Assembly: GCF_023715885.1 (NCBI RefSeq)
Contig: NZ_JAMBOY010000005.1
Coordinates: 1 to 64,000, forward strand
Source of the DNA: Microbacterium hydrocarbonoxydans
Lineage (GTDB): Bacteria; Actinomycetota; Actinomycetes; Actinomycetales; Microbacteriaceae
Direction of reading: 5' to 3'
DNA length: 64,000 nt
The position numbers and the translations under genes are program-made. How positions within the stretch are numbered: the first letter of the stretch is position 1; every line of letters begins with the position of its first letter. The notes under the pieces were generated by a model that was not told the DNA's origin, searched no databases, and saw only the letters and a program-made list of their open reading frames with translations. This document shows positions 9,800 through 18,841 of the stretch, in pieces.

Positions 9800-12555
9800 G
9801 CGTGCACCTCGGTCGTGGTGGAGGAATGGACGGCGGCGTCGAGGTCGATCAGGTCGGGGGCGGCGCGGCCCGCCGATTCGAGCACGGCGAAGGCTGTGTC
9901 AGGGGAGAGAGTCGTGAGCACCACCGCGAGCGCCGGGTCGGCGTCGCGCAGGCGCGCGGCGAGCTGATCGCGCGCGGCACGGCCGAGTCGGTCGACGCCG
10001 TCGATCACGAGCAGTGAGGGGCGACCACGCAGGGCCTCCGCGAGTTCGGATGCCGTGTCGCCGGTGTCCGCGACGATCACCGCCCCGACGTGTGCCCGTA
10101 CCCACGCCGCACGGCCGGGCAGCAGGTGGCCGGCCACGCGGAGGCGACCACCGTCGGGTGTGATGCGTCCCGCGAGGGCGAGCGCGAGCACGCGCAGCGC
10201 GCCCGCTGACGATCCAATCACCACGACCGATCCGCGGGGCGGAACCCGCAGGTGCAGGCCGCCGATGCCGGCATCCGTGATCGCGAGGTCGTCGGCGGCC
10301 ACCACCGAGTCGTCGCCGGGCCAGTCGGCCAGGTGTCGCTCGCGCTCGACCGCCTCGCCCTCGATGTCGACGCTCGGCAGGATGCGCTCGAGCCAGGCCG
10401 GGATCTGCCAGGCGCGCTCGCCGAGGATCGCCATGAGTGCGGGGATCAGCGTCATGCGCACGAGGAAGGCGTCGATCGCGATGCCGGCGGCGAGGCCGAG
10501 CGCGATCGGCTTGAGGGAGGAGTCCCCCTCCGGCACGAACGCCACGAAGACCGCGAACATGATGAGACCGGCGGCCGTGACGACCTTGGCCGAGCCGGTG
10601 AACCCGCTGCGCACCGCGCGGAGGGCCGCTGCGCGCCGGGTTGCGCGGTCGGGGCTCTTGGAGTCGGGGTCGTGCACGAAGTCCTCGCGCATGCGCGAAA
10701 CCAGGAAGACCTGGTAGTCCATCGCGAGGCCGAACAGCACGCCCATGAGGATGATCGGCATGAAGCTGATGATCGGGCCGACCTTGGCGACGTGCAGGGC
10801 GTCGGCGAACCATCCCCACTCGAACACCGCTCCGACCACGCCGAATCCGGCGACGATCGACAGCAGGTATCCGGCGGCGGCCGTCACCGGCACCCACAGC
10901 GACCGGAACACGATGGTGAGGAGGATCAGCGAGAGGCCGATCACGAAGATCCCGAACGGCAGCAGGGCGTGGCCGAGCTGGTCGGAGATGTCGATGCCGA
11001 CGGCCGTGAAGCCGGTGACCTTGAGATCGATGCCGTACTCGTCGACCCATTCGTCGTGGTGCGCGCGGAGCTCCCGCACGAGGTCGGCGGTTGCCGGGTC
11101 GTCCGGAGCCGTCTCGGGCACGATCTGCACGATGCCGGTGTCGGCGGTCTCGTTCGGGGTGGCGAGAGCGACCTCCTTCACGCCGTCGATCGTCGCCACC
11201 TCGTCGCCGAGGTCCTGCATGAGGGTGAGCGGATCGGTGCTCGTGACGATGGTGCCGGTGAGGATCAGGGGTCCGTTGAATCCGGCGCCGAACTCCTCGG
11301 CGACCAGGTCGTAGCTCTGCCGCGCCTCGGAGTCCTTTGGCAGAACCCCCGCGTTGGGGAGAGCGAGATTCAGGCTGAGGGCGGGAACGGCGACGACGCC
11401 CAGCCCGATCGCGACGGCGAGCGACACGAGGATGGGCCGCTTCGTGACACCGGAAACCCACCGGTCGCTGAATCCGCGGCGGGGAGTGGGAGTCGACTGA
11501 CCCTTCTTCGCCTTCGGCGCCCGGCGCGGTCGCCCGACGACGCGTCCCTTCATGAAGCCGAGCAGCGCGGGCGTGAGCGTCACGGCGATGGCCACGGCGA
11601 TCGCGACGGCGACCGATGCGGCGATCCCCATCGTGGTGAGGAACGGGATGCCGGCGAACCCGAGCCCGATCAGTGCGATGAGCACAGTGACCCCCGCGAA
11701 CACCACGGCGGAGCCGGCGGTACCCACGGCGCGCGAGGCGGATTCCTCGGGGTCGGTCCCCGCTCTCACCTGGTCCTGATGCCTGGCCATGATGAACAGC
11801 GCGTAGTCGATGCCGACGGCGAGCCCGAGCATGAGCGCCAGCAGGGGCGTCGTCGACGAGACGGTGGCGAAGGCGGTGGCGGCGAAGATGCCCGCCATCG
11901 AGATGCCCACGCCGAGCACGGCGGTGAGGAGCGGCAGGCCGGCGACGACGAACGAGCGGAACGTGACGATCAGCACGAGCAGCGCGATCAGCAGCCCGAC
12001 GGCCTCGGTCAGCGTCACTCCCGGGATCGATGTCGCGAAGAGGTCGCCGCCGAGCGCCGTCTGCGAACCGGAGGGGAGCTCGTCGGAGAGCTCGGCGACG
12101 ACGGCGCGGAGGTCGTCCTTCGTCTCATCGCCGATGTCGCTGGACTGCCCGTCGAACTGCAGGCGGATGATGCCCGCGGTCTCGTCGCCGTTGACCATGC
12201 CGCTGACGTTCTCATCGAAGGGCGAGGTCGCCGAGAGCACGGAGTCGTCGAGGTCGGCGAGCTTCTCGACGGCATCCTCGATGTCTGTTCGGTAGGGGTC
12301 ATCGACGATCGAGTCGCCCTCGGCGGCGACCACGATGATCTGCGCGCTCGTGCCGCTCACCTGCGGGAACGATCGGTTCAGCTGCTCGAGGCCCGCCTGC
12401 GACTCGGTTCCGGGAATGGAGAACGTGTTGTCGGTCCCGGCGCCGAGTACGAGGGCTCCGGCGACGGCGAGCCCCAGTGCGAGCAGCCACGACACGAGGA
12501 CACGCCAGGGGTGCCGGTACGACCAGCGGCCGAGCGAGGACAGGAGTGTGGACAC
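9796..12555 (-). CDS. MMPL family transporter with C-terminal NTPase-like domain
   Basis: Membrane exporter of 919 residues of the MMPL/RND superfamily: an N-terminal helix (YRHPWRVLVSWLLALGLAVAG), a large extracytoplasmic loop, a helix bundle, then a second loop and second helix bundle ending near residue 730. The two halves share GLAVGIDYALF and GLAMDYQVFL segments with the transmembrane Asp of the proton pathway. Residues about 755-919 are an extra domain resembling an ABC ATPase core but with a degraded P-loop (VVVIGSSAGALRV instead of GxxGxGKS) and a Walker-B-like PSLLVIDGVDRLG. The GTG start at 12555 follows GGAGGAG. Probably repressed by the divergent TetR protein. Confidence 0.88.
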   Translation of the reverse strand: MSTLLSSLGRWSYRHPWRVLVSWLLALGLAVAGALVLGAGTDNTFSIPGTESQAGLEQLNRSFPQVSGTSAQIIVVAAEGDSIVDDPYRTDIEDAVEKLADLDDSVLSATSPFDENVSGMVNGDETAGIIRLQFDGQSSDIGDETKDDLRAVVAELSDELPSGSQTALGGDLFATSIPGVTLTEAVGLLIALLVLIVTFRSFVVAGLPLLTAVLGVGISMAGIFAATAFATVSSTTPLLALMLGLAVGIDYALFIMARHQDQVRAGTDPEESASRAVGTAGSAVVFAGVTVLIALIGLGFAGIPFLTTMGIAASVAVAIAVAIAVTLTPALLGFMKGRVVGRPRRAPKAKKGQSTPTPRRGFSDRWVSGVTKRPILVSLAVAIGLGVVAVPALSLNLALPNAGVLPKDSEARQSYDLVAEEFGAGFNGPLILTGTIVTSTDPLTLMQDLGDEVATIDGVKEVALATPNETADTGIVQIVPETAPDDPATADLVRELRAHHDEWVDEYGIDLKVTGFTAVGIDISDQLGHALLPFGIFVIGLSLILLTIVFRSLWVPVTAAAGYLLSIVAGFGVVGAVFEWGWFADALHVAKVGPIISFMPIILMGVLFGLAMDYQVFLVSRMREDFVHDPDSKSPDRATRRAAALRAVRSGFTGSAKVVTAAGLIMFAVFVAFVPEGDSSLKPIALGLAAGIAIDAFLVRMTLIPALMAILGERAWQIPAWLERILPSVDIEGEAVERERHLADWPGDDSVVAADDLAITDAGIGGLHLRVPPRGSVVVIGSSAGALRVLALALAGRITPDGGRLRVAGHLLPGRAAWVRAHVGAVIVADTGDTASELAEALRGRPSLLVIDGVDRLGRAARDQLAARLRDADPALAVVLTTLSPDTAFAVLESAGRAAPDLIDLDAAVHSSTTTEVHA

Positions 12556-12579
12556 GGGGCTCCTCCGAGGATCCGGGCT

Positions 12580-12597
12580 GGATACAGATCTGTATCC
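12580..12597. promoter_or_regulatory. TetR operator 1 (18-bp perfect palindrome)
   Basis: GGATACAGATCTGTATCC is a perfect palindrome just upstream of the MMPL start, between the divergent MMPL and TetR genes. A natural binding site for the TetR regulator. Confidence 0.8.
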
Positions 12598-12598
12598 A

Positions 12599-12612
12599 AT
12601 ACATAGTTGTAT
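12599..12612. promoter_or_regulatory. TetR operator 2 (shorter palindrome)
   Basis: ATACATAGTTGTAT carries the same ATACA/TGTAT half-sites as operator 1 and abuts it with one base between. Tandem occupancy could silence both divergent promoters. Confidence 0.6.
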
Positions 12613-12677
12613 CGTAAGGTGATCTCGTCGCCGAAGTCTGTGGACGGGGTGTGAGAATGAGGGGTCAGGAGGATTCG

Positions 12678-13301
12678 ATGACGACGACCGCCACTCGGAG
12701 CAGAGAGAACACCCGCGCCCGTCTGCTCGACGCCGCCGCGCAGGTGTTCGCAGAGGTCGGACTCGAAGGCGCATCGGTCGAGACCGTATGCGACCGTGCG
12801 GGCTTCACTCGCGGCGCCTTCTACTCCAACTTCGAATCGAAGGACGAGCTGTTCCTCATGCTGGCCGGCCGTGTCGCCGAGCAGCGGGTCGAGGCGGTCC
12901 GCACCCGCGTCGATGAGATCGCCGCCGACGGGGGGCTGGTCGAGGACTGCGACCCCGTCGACCTCGTGCAGCAGATCATGGATGCCGGGAGCGACGACCG
13001 CCTGAACGTCATGCTCATGAGCGAGATCCGCATCCGCGCCCTGCGCGACGCGCAGTTCGGCGCGGCCTATCTCGCTCAGGAGCGCGAGATGGTGTCGAGC
13101 ATCGCGACGATCGTGTCGGACATCGTCGATGCGAGCTCGCTCGAGCTGCGGATCCCCGCCGACGCCGCCGCACGCATGCTCATGATCATCTGGGAGGGCA
13201 TGACGGTGCGCGGCGCGATGGCGGGCCACGACGCCGAGCAGCTGCGTCGCTCCGGCAGCGAGGAGCTCGGTCGGCTCGTGCAGCTCCTGCTCGCGGAGTG
13301 A
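12678..13301 (+). CDS. TetR family transcriptional regulator
   Basis: Repressor of 207 residues with an N-terminal TetR helix-turn-helix (RARLLDAAAQVFAEVG...TVCDRAGFTRGAFYSNFESKDEL, about residues 12-57) and a variable C-terminal ligand domain. The ATG at 12678 is preceded by a perfect AGGAGG (12667-12672); GTG/ATG codons at 12651 and 12657 are in frame but lack a ribosome site. Divergent from the MMPL-YhgE pair across tandem palindromes, so it very probably controls that exporter. The effector is unknown. Confidence 0.93.
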   Translation: MTTTATRSRENTRARLLDAAAQVFAEVGLEGASVETVCDRAGFTRGAFYSNFESKDELFLMLAGRVAEQRVEAVRTRVDEIAADGGLVEDCDPVDLVQQIMDAGSDDRLNVMLMSEIRIRALRDAQFGAAYLAQEREMVSSIATIVSDIVDASSLELRIPADAAARMLMIIWEGMTVRGAMAGHDAEQLRRSGSEELGRLVQLLLAE

Positions 13302-13362
13302 CCGCGCGGTGATGCGGGGCGCGCCGCGCGGGTCGAGGTGACGACACGCGCCGCGTGCGCGG

Positions 13363-14688
13363 TCAGAGGTCGCGCGCCCGGATCGGGTAGAGCCAGAAGC
13401 ACAGCCACGCGAGCGCGGTGAACACCAGCGGCACGACGGCGACCATGATGCGGATGCCGCCGTCGACCGTGTCCGGCTGCCCGTCGCCGAGCGAGGCGTC
13501 GAAGCCGGACGACGTGAGCACGGCCGCCGCGACCACCGCCTGCAGCACGACCGACCCGCGCACGACGAAGCCGTTCACCCCGAAGTACGCTCCCTCGCGG
13601 CGGTGGCCGGTGCGCACGGCATCCTCGTCGATGATCTGCGAGAGGACGACCTCGAGCAGCTGCAGCAGGCCGCCCACGCCGACACCCACGGCGACGCCGA
13701 TCAGCGCGGCGGCGAGCACGCTCGTCGGCAGCAGGTAGCCGAGCACGGCGACGCCGAACACCGCGACGCTCCACAGCAGAGCGGTGCGCGGCGAGGTGCG
13801 GCGCACGACCGAGCTCCACAGCACGATCGACGGGATGGCCGTGACGAAGATCGCACCGAGCAGCAGACTGCCGTCGCCCTCGGCCGCGCCCAGCGAGTAC
13901 CGGACGTAGAAGGGGATGGCGGCGAGGATGACGGCGATCGACGTCTGCACGAACAGCGAGCCGAGCACGTAGGGCACGAAGGCGCGATTGGCGAACGTGT
14001 AGCGCAGCTGCGCTCCCCAGCGCATCGCCTCCGAGGCGGCCTCGGGCACGCGCCGCTCGACCATGCCGCCGGCGAACGACCACACCAGCAGCGCCAGGCA
14101 CACGGTCGACAGGACGATGGCCATGCCCGGCCACCCGATCCAGCCGTAGAGCGCGGGCGCGCCGGCGGTGCCGAGCACCATGCCGAGGATCGCGAAGATC
14201 TGCCTGGGTACGTTGCCGCGGGCGCGCTCCTCGGTGGTCCGGAAGATCTCGGGGAACAGGGCGGAGATGTTCAGCACCACGACCACGAACGCGATGTCGT
14301 AGACGGCGACGACGACGAGGAACCAGGCGATGAGTCCCGGCACGGGCAGCGCGGGCGGCATCCAGACGAGAGCGAACGCGACGATGAGCGGCACGATCCC
14401 GAGCCCGATCCACGGGATACGCCGACCCCACGGAGTGCGGATGCGGTCGGAGAGCGCCCCGACCACCGGGTTCAGCACGGCGTTGAGCACGCCGTGCGCG
14501 ATCATCGCGGCGGCGACCCACTCCGGCGGCACTCCGAGCTGCGTGACGTAGAAGTAGACGACGAACGCCGAGAACGTCTGCGTCATCAGCTGGGTCGGGA
14601 AGCCTGAGGCTCCGAAGGCGATGGTCTGCGCCCTCGTCGGCGCGGCGTCGAGCCTCCGGTCGCGCAGCCGGGTCGTCAGCGTGGCCAT
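13363..14688 (-). CDS. GPH/MFS-type sugar symporter
   Basis: Polytopic protein of 441 residues with about 12 membrane helices. The segments FGASGFPTQLMTQTFSAFVVYFYV, LNPVVGALSDRIRTPWGRRIPW and PEIFRTTEERARGNVPRQIF match the glycoside-pentoside-hexuronide:cation symporter family (MelB/UidB relatives). The ATG at 14688 overlaps the deacetylase stop by 13 bp, so the two are translationally linked. With the deacetylase and ROK regulator it likely imports an (acetylated) oligosaccharide or amino sugar. Confidence 0.87.
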   Translation of the reverse strand: MATLTTRLRDRRLDAAPTRAQTIAFGASGFPTQLMTQTFSAFVVYFYVTQLGVPPEWVAAAMIAHGVLNAVLNPVVGALSDRIRTPWGRRIPWIGLGIVPLIVAFALVWMPPALPVPGLIAWFLVVVAVYDIAFVVVVLNISALFPEIFRTTEERARGNVPRQIFAILGMVLGTAGAPALYGWIGWPGMAIVLSTVCLALLVWSFAGGMVERRVPEAASEAMRWGAQLRYTFANRAFVPYVLGSLFVQTSIAVILAAIPFYVRYSLGAAEGDGSLLLGAIFVTAIPSIVLWSSVVRRTSPRTALLWSVAVFGVAVLGYLLPTSVLAAALIGVAVGVGVGGLLQLLEVVLSQIIDEDAVRTGHRREGAYFGVNGFVVRGSVVLQAVVAAAVLTSSGFDASLGDGQPDTVDGGIRIMVAVVPLVFTALAWLCFWLYPIRARDL

Positions 14689-15590
14689 GCGCGTCCTTTG
14701 CGCTGCAGCTCGCGCAGGGCGCGCCAGCCGATCCGCACGAGCCCCTCGTCGGCGATCACCCGATGCACGGCGGGGTCCGACAGCAGCCGCAGCTCGTGTC
14801 CGCGCTTCTCCGCGGCGAAGTCGACGGCGGACCGCAGCTCGACGTCGTCGACCATCGGGTGCAGGTAGATCTCGGTCACGCCGGCGGGGACGGCGCGCAG
14901 CAGGGCGATGAAACCGTCGCGCATCTGCTCGTACGTCTCCCCCGGCGCCTGCTCGAACGGATGCGTCCACAGCCGATCGACGATCTCGACGCCCCGCGCA
15001 TCGGCGGCCGCGGCCGTCTCGGCGAGCTTCGCTCGCAGAGCCGCATCGTCGGACCCGCCCATCTCCCGCGGCAGCCGGAACGGCAGCCCGTGCCGAGCGG
15101 CGATGTCGAAGACCGGGCCGAGGAAGTCGCGGCCCGTGAGCAGGCCGTACACCGAGCCCATGTGGTTGTCGAGATGGGTCACGTCGACCCCGGCATCCAG
15201 CGCGGTCTGCACCTGTGCCGCGAGCTCGGCGGCGACGTCGGCTTCGGCAGCATGCTGCTCGACGGCGAGCACCTCGGCCGGGAAGAACCCGGCGTCGTCG
15301 ACGAGCGTCGTACCGGTTCCTGTGAGCGGACGCCAGCGGTACCGCGTCCACTCGCTCGTCAGCACGAGGTGCACGCCCACGTCGAGATCACGACGGGATG
15401 CCGCGAACGCCAGCGCCTCCGGCGCCCATGCGCACGGCACCATCACGGTGGCCGAATCGATCGCTCCGTCGCCGAGCAGTCGCGTGATGGCGATGTTCGC
15501 GGCGTGGCACATGCCGAAGTCGTCGGCGTTGAGGATGACCGCCCTCGCCCCCGGCTCGAGGCCCAGGCGGTCGGCGAGGTCGGAGCTCAC
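14676..15590 (-). CDS. ChbG/YdjC-type carbohydrate deacetylase
   Basis: Protein of 304 residues of the YdjC family, which removes N-acetyl groups from sugars such as chitin oligosaccharides with a bound metal. The metal-binding NADDFGM motif lies near the N-terminus (about residues 21-27) and THLDNHMGS and TEIYLHPM carry further candidate histidines. The GTG start overlaps the ROK stop by GTGA. Middle gene of the ROK-deacetylase-symporter operon. Confidence 0.86.
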   Translation of the reverse strand: MSSDLADRLGLEPGARAVILNADDFGMCHAANIAITRLLGDGAIDSATVMVPCAWAPEALAFAASRRDLDVGVHLVLTSEWTRYRWRPLTGTGTTLVDDAGFFPAEVLAVEQHAAEADVAAELAAQVQTALDAGVDVTHLDNHMGSVYGLLTGRDFLGPVFDIAARHGLPFRLPREMGGSDDAALRAKLAETAAAADARGVEIVDRLWTHPFEQAPGETYEQMRDGFIALLRAVPAGVTEIYLHPMVDDVELRSAVDFAAEKRGHELRLLSDPAVHRVIADEGLVRIGWRALRELQRKGRAWPR

Positions 15591-16726
15591 CTCGCGGCCC
15601 CGTCGGCCGACGGCACGAGCCGCGAGAACACGGTGGCGCGGAGCGCGGCAGCAGACTCCTGCACGGCACCGACGAGCGGCGCCTCCGGACCGAACGACGA
15701 GACGATGAAGCGCATCGGCAGCTGTGCCGCGAATTCGTCGGCGACCCGGGCGACGGCGTCGACGAACACGGGGTGCGCGGCGGTACCGCCGAGGATGAAC
15801 GCCTCGGGGTCGAGGATCAGCGCGACGCTGCCGGCGGCGATCGTGAGTCGTCGACCCATCTCGGCGGCCATGGCGATCGCCGCCTCGTCTCCGTCGGCTG
15901 CGGCGTCGAGGTGCTGGTCGATCGTCTCCTCCGGGTCGCGGCCGTGCGTCAGCGCGAGATCGCGCACGACGGCGTCGCCGAGCACGGGTGCGCCGATCGG
16001 CAGCGGAGTCTGCGGCAGGTACATCACCTCGCCGGCGACCCCCGAGAAGCCCCGGTGCAGCCGTCCGTCGATGACGATACCGCCGCCGAGACCTCCGTCG
16101 AGCAGCAGCAGGGCGAAGCTCGCGAGCTCAGCGCCGCGGCCGTCGCCGAGCTCGGCGAGAGCGGCGAGGTTCACGTCGTTCTCCACCCGCACGGGGCAGC
16201 CGAGCCTGGCCGAGAGCGCCGAGCGGAACGCCCCGCCGTCGGGCCCCTGGTCGTCGCGGATCCCGCCGTCGGCCGTCACGATGCCCGGTACCCCGACGAC
16301 CGCCACGTGGAGGGGGCCCGCGACCGACGCGAGGCACGCGTCGATCAGTTCGGCGATGTGCTCGACTCGATCGCCTCTGAGTGGGAAGGGGGCATGGTTC
16401 TCGACACGAACCGCGCCGGTCGCGTCGACGAGCGCGACGTGGGCGGCGACGGTGTCGACGTGCACCGCGGCCGCGAAGCCGAGGGCCGGATGCAGCGCGA
16501 CACGCCCTGCCGCAGGACCGCGGGTCTCGCGGTCGACGCCGGCCGGGGCGACGGCATCCGTGCCCTCCAGCATCCGGAGCACCTGGGTCACCGCGGTGCG
16601 CGAGAGCCCCGTCTCGGTCATGAGCTCCGCCCGGGTGAGCGGCCCGCGGCGGGCGAGCGATTCGAGGATGGCGCGCCCGTTGAGGGTGCGCAGCAGAGTC
16701 TGCGGACCGGCGAGCGGTCGTGCCAT
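15587..16726 (-). CDS. ROK family transcriptional regulator
   Basis: Protein of 379 residues: an N-terminal winged helix (LTRAELMTETGLSRTAVTQVLRMLE, about residues 30-55) followed by a ROK sugar-kinase-like domain with LLLDGGLGGGIVIDGRLHRG and GVAGEVMYLPQ. The CxCGxxGCxE zinc site common in ROK repressors is absent, and no cysteine cluster replaces it. A GGGGGGATCC ribosome site precedes the start, and a TATGCT -10-like box lies at 16757-16762. First gene of the operon with the deacetylase and symporter, so a sugar-responsive regulator of those genes. Confidence 0.9.
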   Translation of the reverse strand: MARPLAGPQTLLRTLNGRAILESLARRGPLTRAELMTETGLSRTAVTQVLRMLEGTDAVAPAGVDRETRGPAAGRVALHPALGFAAAVHVDTVAAHVALVDATGAVRVENHAPFPLRGDRVEHIAELIDACLASVAGPLHVAVVGVPGIVTADGGIRDDQGPDGGAFRSALSARLGCPVRVENDVNLAALAELGDGRGAELASFALLLLDGGLGGGIVIDGRLHRGFSGVAGEVMYLPQTPLPIGAPVLGDAVVRDLALTHGRDPEETIDQHLDAAADGDEAAIAMAAEMGRRLTIAAGSVALILDPEAFILGGTAAHPVFVDAVARVADEFAAQLPMRFIVSSFGPEAPLVGAVQESAAALRATVFSRLVPSADGAAR

Positions 16727-16790
16727 GAGGATCCCCCCGGAGTCGACGTGCGACCCAGCATAGACACATCGCGTCCCACCGGTCGAGCGG

Positions 16791-18224
16791 TCATTCCAGT
16801 GCTGTCATCACGTGCTTCAGGCGCGTGTAGTCGTCGAAGCCGTACTGGGAGAGGTCCTTGCCGTACCCCGAGTGCTTGAAGCCGCCGTGCGGCATGTCGG
16901 ACACGAACGGGATGTGGGTGTTGATCCATACGCAGCCGAAGTCGAGGTCGCGCGAGAAGCGCATCGCCCTGGTGTGGTCACGCGTCCATACCGAGGAGGC
17001 GAGCGCGTAGGGGACGTCGTTCGCCATCGAGAGCGCCTCCTCTTCGGCGTCGAAGGCCTGCACGGTGAGCACCGGCCCGAAGATCTCGCTCTGCACGGCC
17101 TCGTCGTCCTGGCGCAGGCCCGTCACGATCGTCGCCTCGTAGAAGTACCCGCGGTCTCCCTGGCGACGCCCGCCGGTCGCGATCGTGGCGTGCGCGGGAA
17201 GGCGGTCGACGACGCGCGACACCTGGGCGAGCTGCGCGGCGCTGCTGAGCGGACCGTAGAGCACGCCGTCGTCGTGCGGACCGCCCGTGCGGGCGTCCGT
17301 CTTCGCCTTCTCGACCAGCGCCGCGACGAACTCGTCATGTACGGAGGAGTGCACGAGCACGCGGGTGGCTGCCGTGCAGTCCTGCCCGGCGTTGAAGAAG
17401 GCGCCCGTGACGATGCCCGAGGCCGCCTTGTCGAGGTCGGCGTCGGGGAACACGATCGCCGGCGCCTTGCCGCCCAGTTCGAGGTGCACGCGCTTGACGT
17501 CGGCGGCGGCCGAGCGCGCCACCGCCATGCCCGCGCGCACCGAGCCCGTGATCGCGACCATCTGCGGCGTCGGGTGCTCGACGAGAGCCACCCCGGTGTC
17601 GCGGTCGCCGAGCACGACGTTCAGGGTGCCGGCGGGCGTGTGCACGGCCACGATCTCGGCGAGCAGCAGCGTGGTGAGCGGGGTGGACTCGGCGGGCTTC
17701 AGCACCACGGTGTTGCCCGCGGCGAGCGCCGGTGCGATCTTCCACACGGCCATGTTGAGCGGGTAGTTCCACGGGGTGACCTGGCCGATCACGCCGATGG
17801 GCTCGCGGCGCACGAAGGAGGTGTGGCCAGCGAGGTACTCGGCGGCGGCGCGCCCCTCGAGGCTGCGGGCCGCACCGGCGAAGAACCGCAGCTGGTCGAT
17901 GGACTGCAGGATCTCGTCGGCGACGAGGCTGGCCCGCGGCTTGCCCGTGTCCTTCGATTCCAGGTCGGCGAACTCCTCGGCGCGGGCCTGCATCTCGTCG
18001 GCGATGCGGAACAGGGCCAGCTGCCGGTCGGCAGGGGTCGTGTCGCGCCAGATCGGGAACGCGGCGGCAGCCGCCGCGTAGGCCGCATCGACGTCGCTCG
18101 CGTCGGAGATCGGCAGCTCGCCGTACGTCTCCTCGGTCGCCGGGTCGATGAGCGGCATCCGCCCCGCGCCGTTCACGGGAACGCGTCGACCGCCGATGAA
18201 GTTCTGCAGGGGTTCTGTGGCCAT
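16791..18224 (-). CDS. Aldehyde dehydrogenase (aminobutyraldehyde-type)
   Basis: NAD(P)-dependent aldehyde dehydrogenase of 477 residues. The catalytic set is visible: PWNYP with Asn153, LELGGK with Glu249 and FNAGQDC with Cys283. The sequence style (FIGGRRVPVNG, GDRDTGVALVEHP, LDFGCVWINTH) is like gamma-aminobutyraldehyde and betaine aldehyde dehydrogenases. The start at MATEPLQNFIGG is preferred; an in-frame ATG at 18233 is possible. Divergent from an Lrp regulator followed by an FAD amine oxidase, which supports a role in putrescine or related amine breakdown to the amino acid. Confidence 0.9.
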   Translation of the reverse strand: MATEPLQNFIGGRRVPVNGAGRMPLIDPATEETYGELPISDASDVDAAYAAAAAAFPIWRDTTPADRQLALFRIADEMQARAEEFADLESKDTGKPRASLVADEILQSIDQLRFFAGAARSLEGRAAAEYLAGHTSFVRREPIGVIGQVTPWNYPLNMAVWKIAPALAAGNTVVLKPAESTPLTTLLLAEIVAVHTPAGTLNVVLGDRDTGVALVEHPTPQMVAITGSVRAGMAVARSAAADVKRVHLELGGKAPAIVFPDADLDKAASGIVTGAFFNAGQDCTAATRVLVHSSVHDEFVAALVEKAKTDARTGGPHDDGVLYGPLSSAAQLAQVSRVVDRLPAHATIATGGRRQGDRGYFYEATIVTGLRQDDEAVQSEIFGPVLTVQAFDAEEEALSMANDVPYALASSVWTRDHTRAMRFSRDLDFGCVWINTHIPFVSDMPHGGFKHSGYGKDLSQYGFDDYTRLKHVMTALE

Positions 18225-18263
18225 GCTCGCCATGCTAGCGAGGGCATCACGAATACAGAAGAG

Positions 18264-18318
18264 TTGCCCGGCAACAACGACGGAATCAGTTGCCATTGCG
18301 TCGTTCGCCTGTCAATAT
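18264..18318 (+). promoter_or_regulatory. lrp promoter with TTGCC palindrome
   Basis: The -35 TTGCCA is at 18290-18295 and the -10 CAATAT at 18313-18318, 17 bp apart, placing the start at or next to the ATG (18325), so the transcript is leaderless. Upstream, TTGCCCGGCAA (18264-18274) is a short palindrome between the divergent genes and is a candidate Lrp site. Confidence 0.55.
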
Positions 18319-18324
18319 CGACAC

Positions 18325-18792
18325 ATGAGCGGCCCATCCAAGCATCCGATGCTCGACGACATCTCGAAGCGCATCGTCGAACTCCTGCAGGAGGACGGGC
18401 GCCGTCCGTACGCCGAGATCGGCCGCGAGGTCGGCCTCAGCGAGGCGGCGGCCCGCCAGCGCGTGCAGCGGATGACGGAGGCGGGCATCATCCAGATCGT
18501 CGCCGTGACCGATCCGATGCAGCTCGGCTTCCACCGCATGTCGATGATCGGGATCCGCGTCACCGGCGACCCGCGCGCGGTGGCCGAGAAGCTCACCGAG
18601 ATCACCGAGCTCGCGTACGTGGTCGTGACCCTCGGCACCTTCGACATCCTCGTCGAGGCCGTGTGCGAGAGCGACGCCGACCTGCTCGACCTCATCGCCA
18701 CCAGGATCCGCACCATCCCCGGCGTCATCCACACCGAGAGTCTGCTCTACGCGGGCCTCTATAAAGACCTCTACAACTGGGGCACGCGCTGA
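18325..18792 (+). CDS. Lrp/AsnC family transcriptional regulator
   Basis: Regulator of 155 residues: an N-terminal helix-turn-helix (LDDISKRIVELLQEDGRRPYAEIGREVGLSEAAARQRVQRM) and a C-terminal RAM ligand/oligomerisation domain (IGIRVTGDPRAVAEKLTEI...GTFDILVEAVCES). The ATG at 18325 coincides with the predicted transcription start. Placed between the aldehyde dehydrogenase and the amine oxidase, it probably senses an amine or amino acid and controls both arms. Confidence 0.93.
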   Translation: MSGPSKHPMLDDISKRIVELLQEDGRRPYAEIGREVGLSEAAARQRVQRMTEAGIIQIVAVTDPMQLGFHRMSMIGIRVTGDPRAVAEKLTEITELAYVVVTLGTFDILVEAVCESDADLLDLIATRIRTIPGVIHTESLLYAGLYKDLYNWGTR

Positions 18793-18841
18793 CCGCGCCG
18801 CCCGCACCGCCATCCGCACATCGATCCGCACCGGAGTGATC

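Noticed and set aside
10252..12606. A 784-codon open frame opposite the MMPL gene
   Set aside because: Glu/Asp/His/Arg-rich complement of membrane-protein codons; the real gene is on the minus strand.
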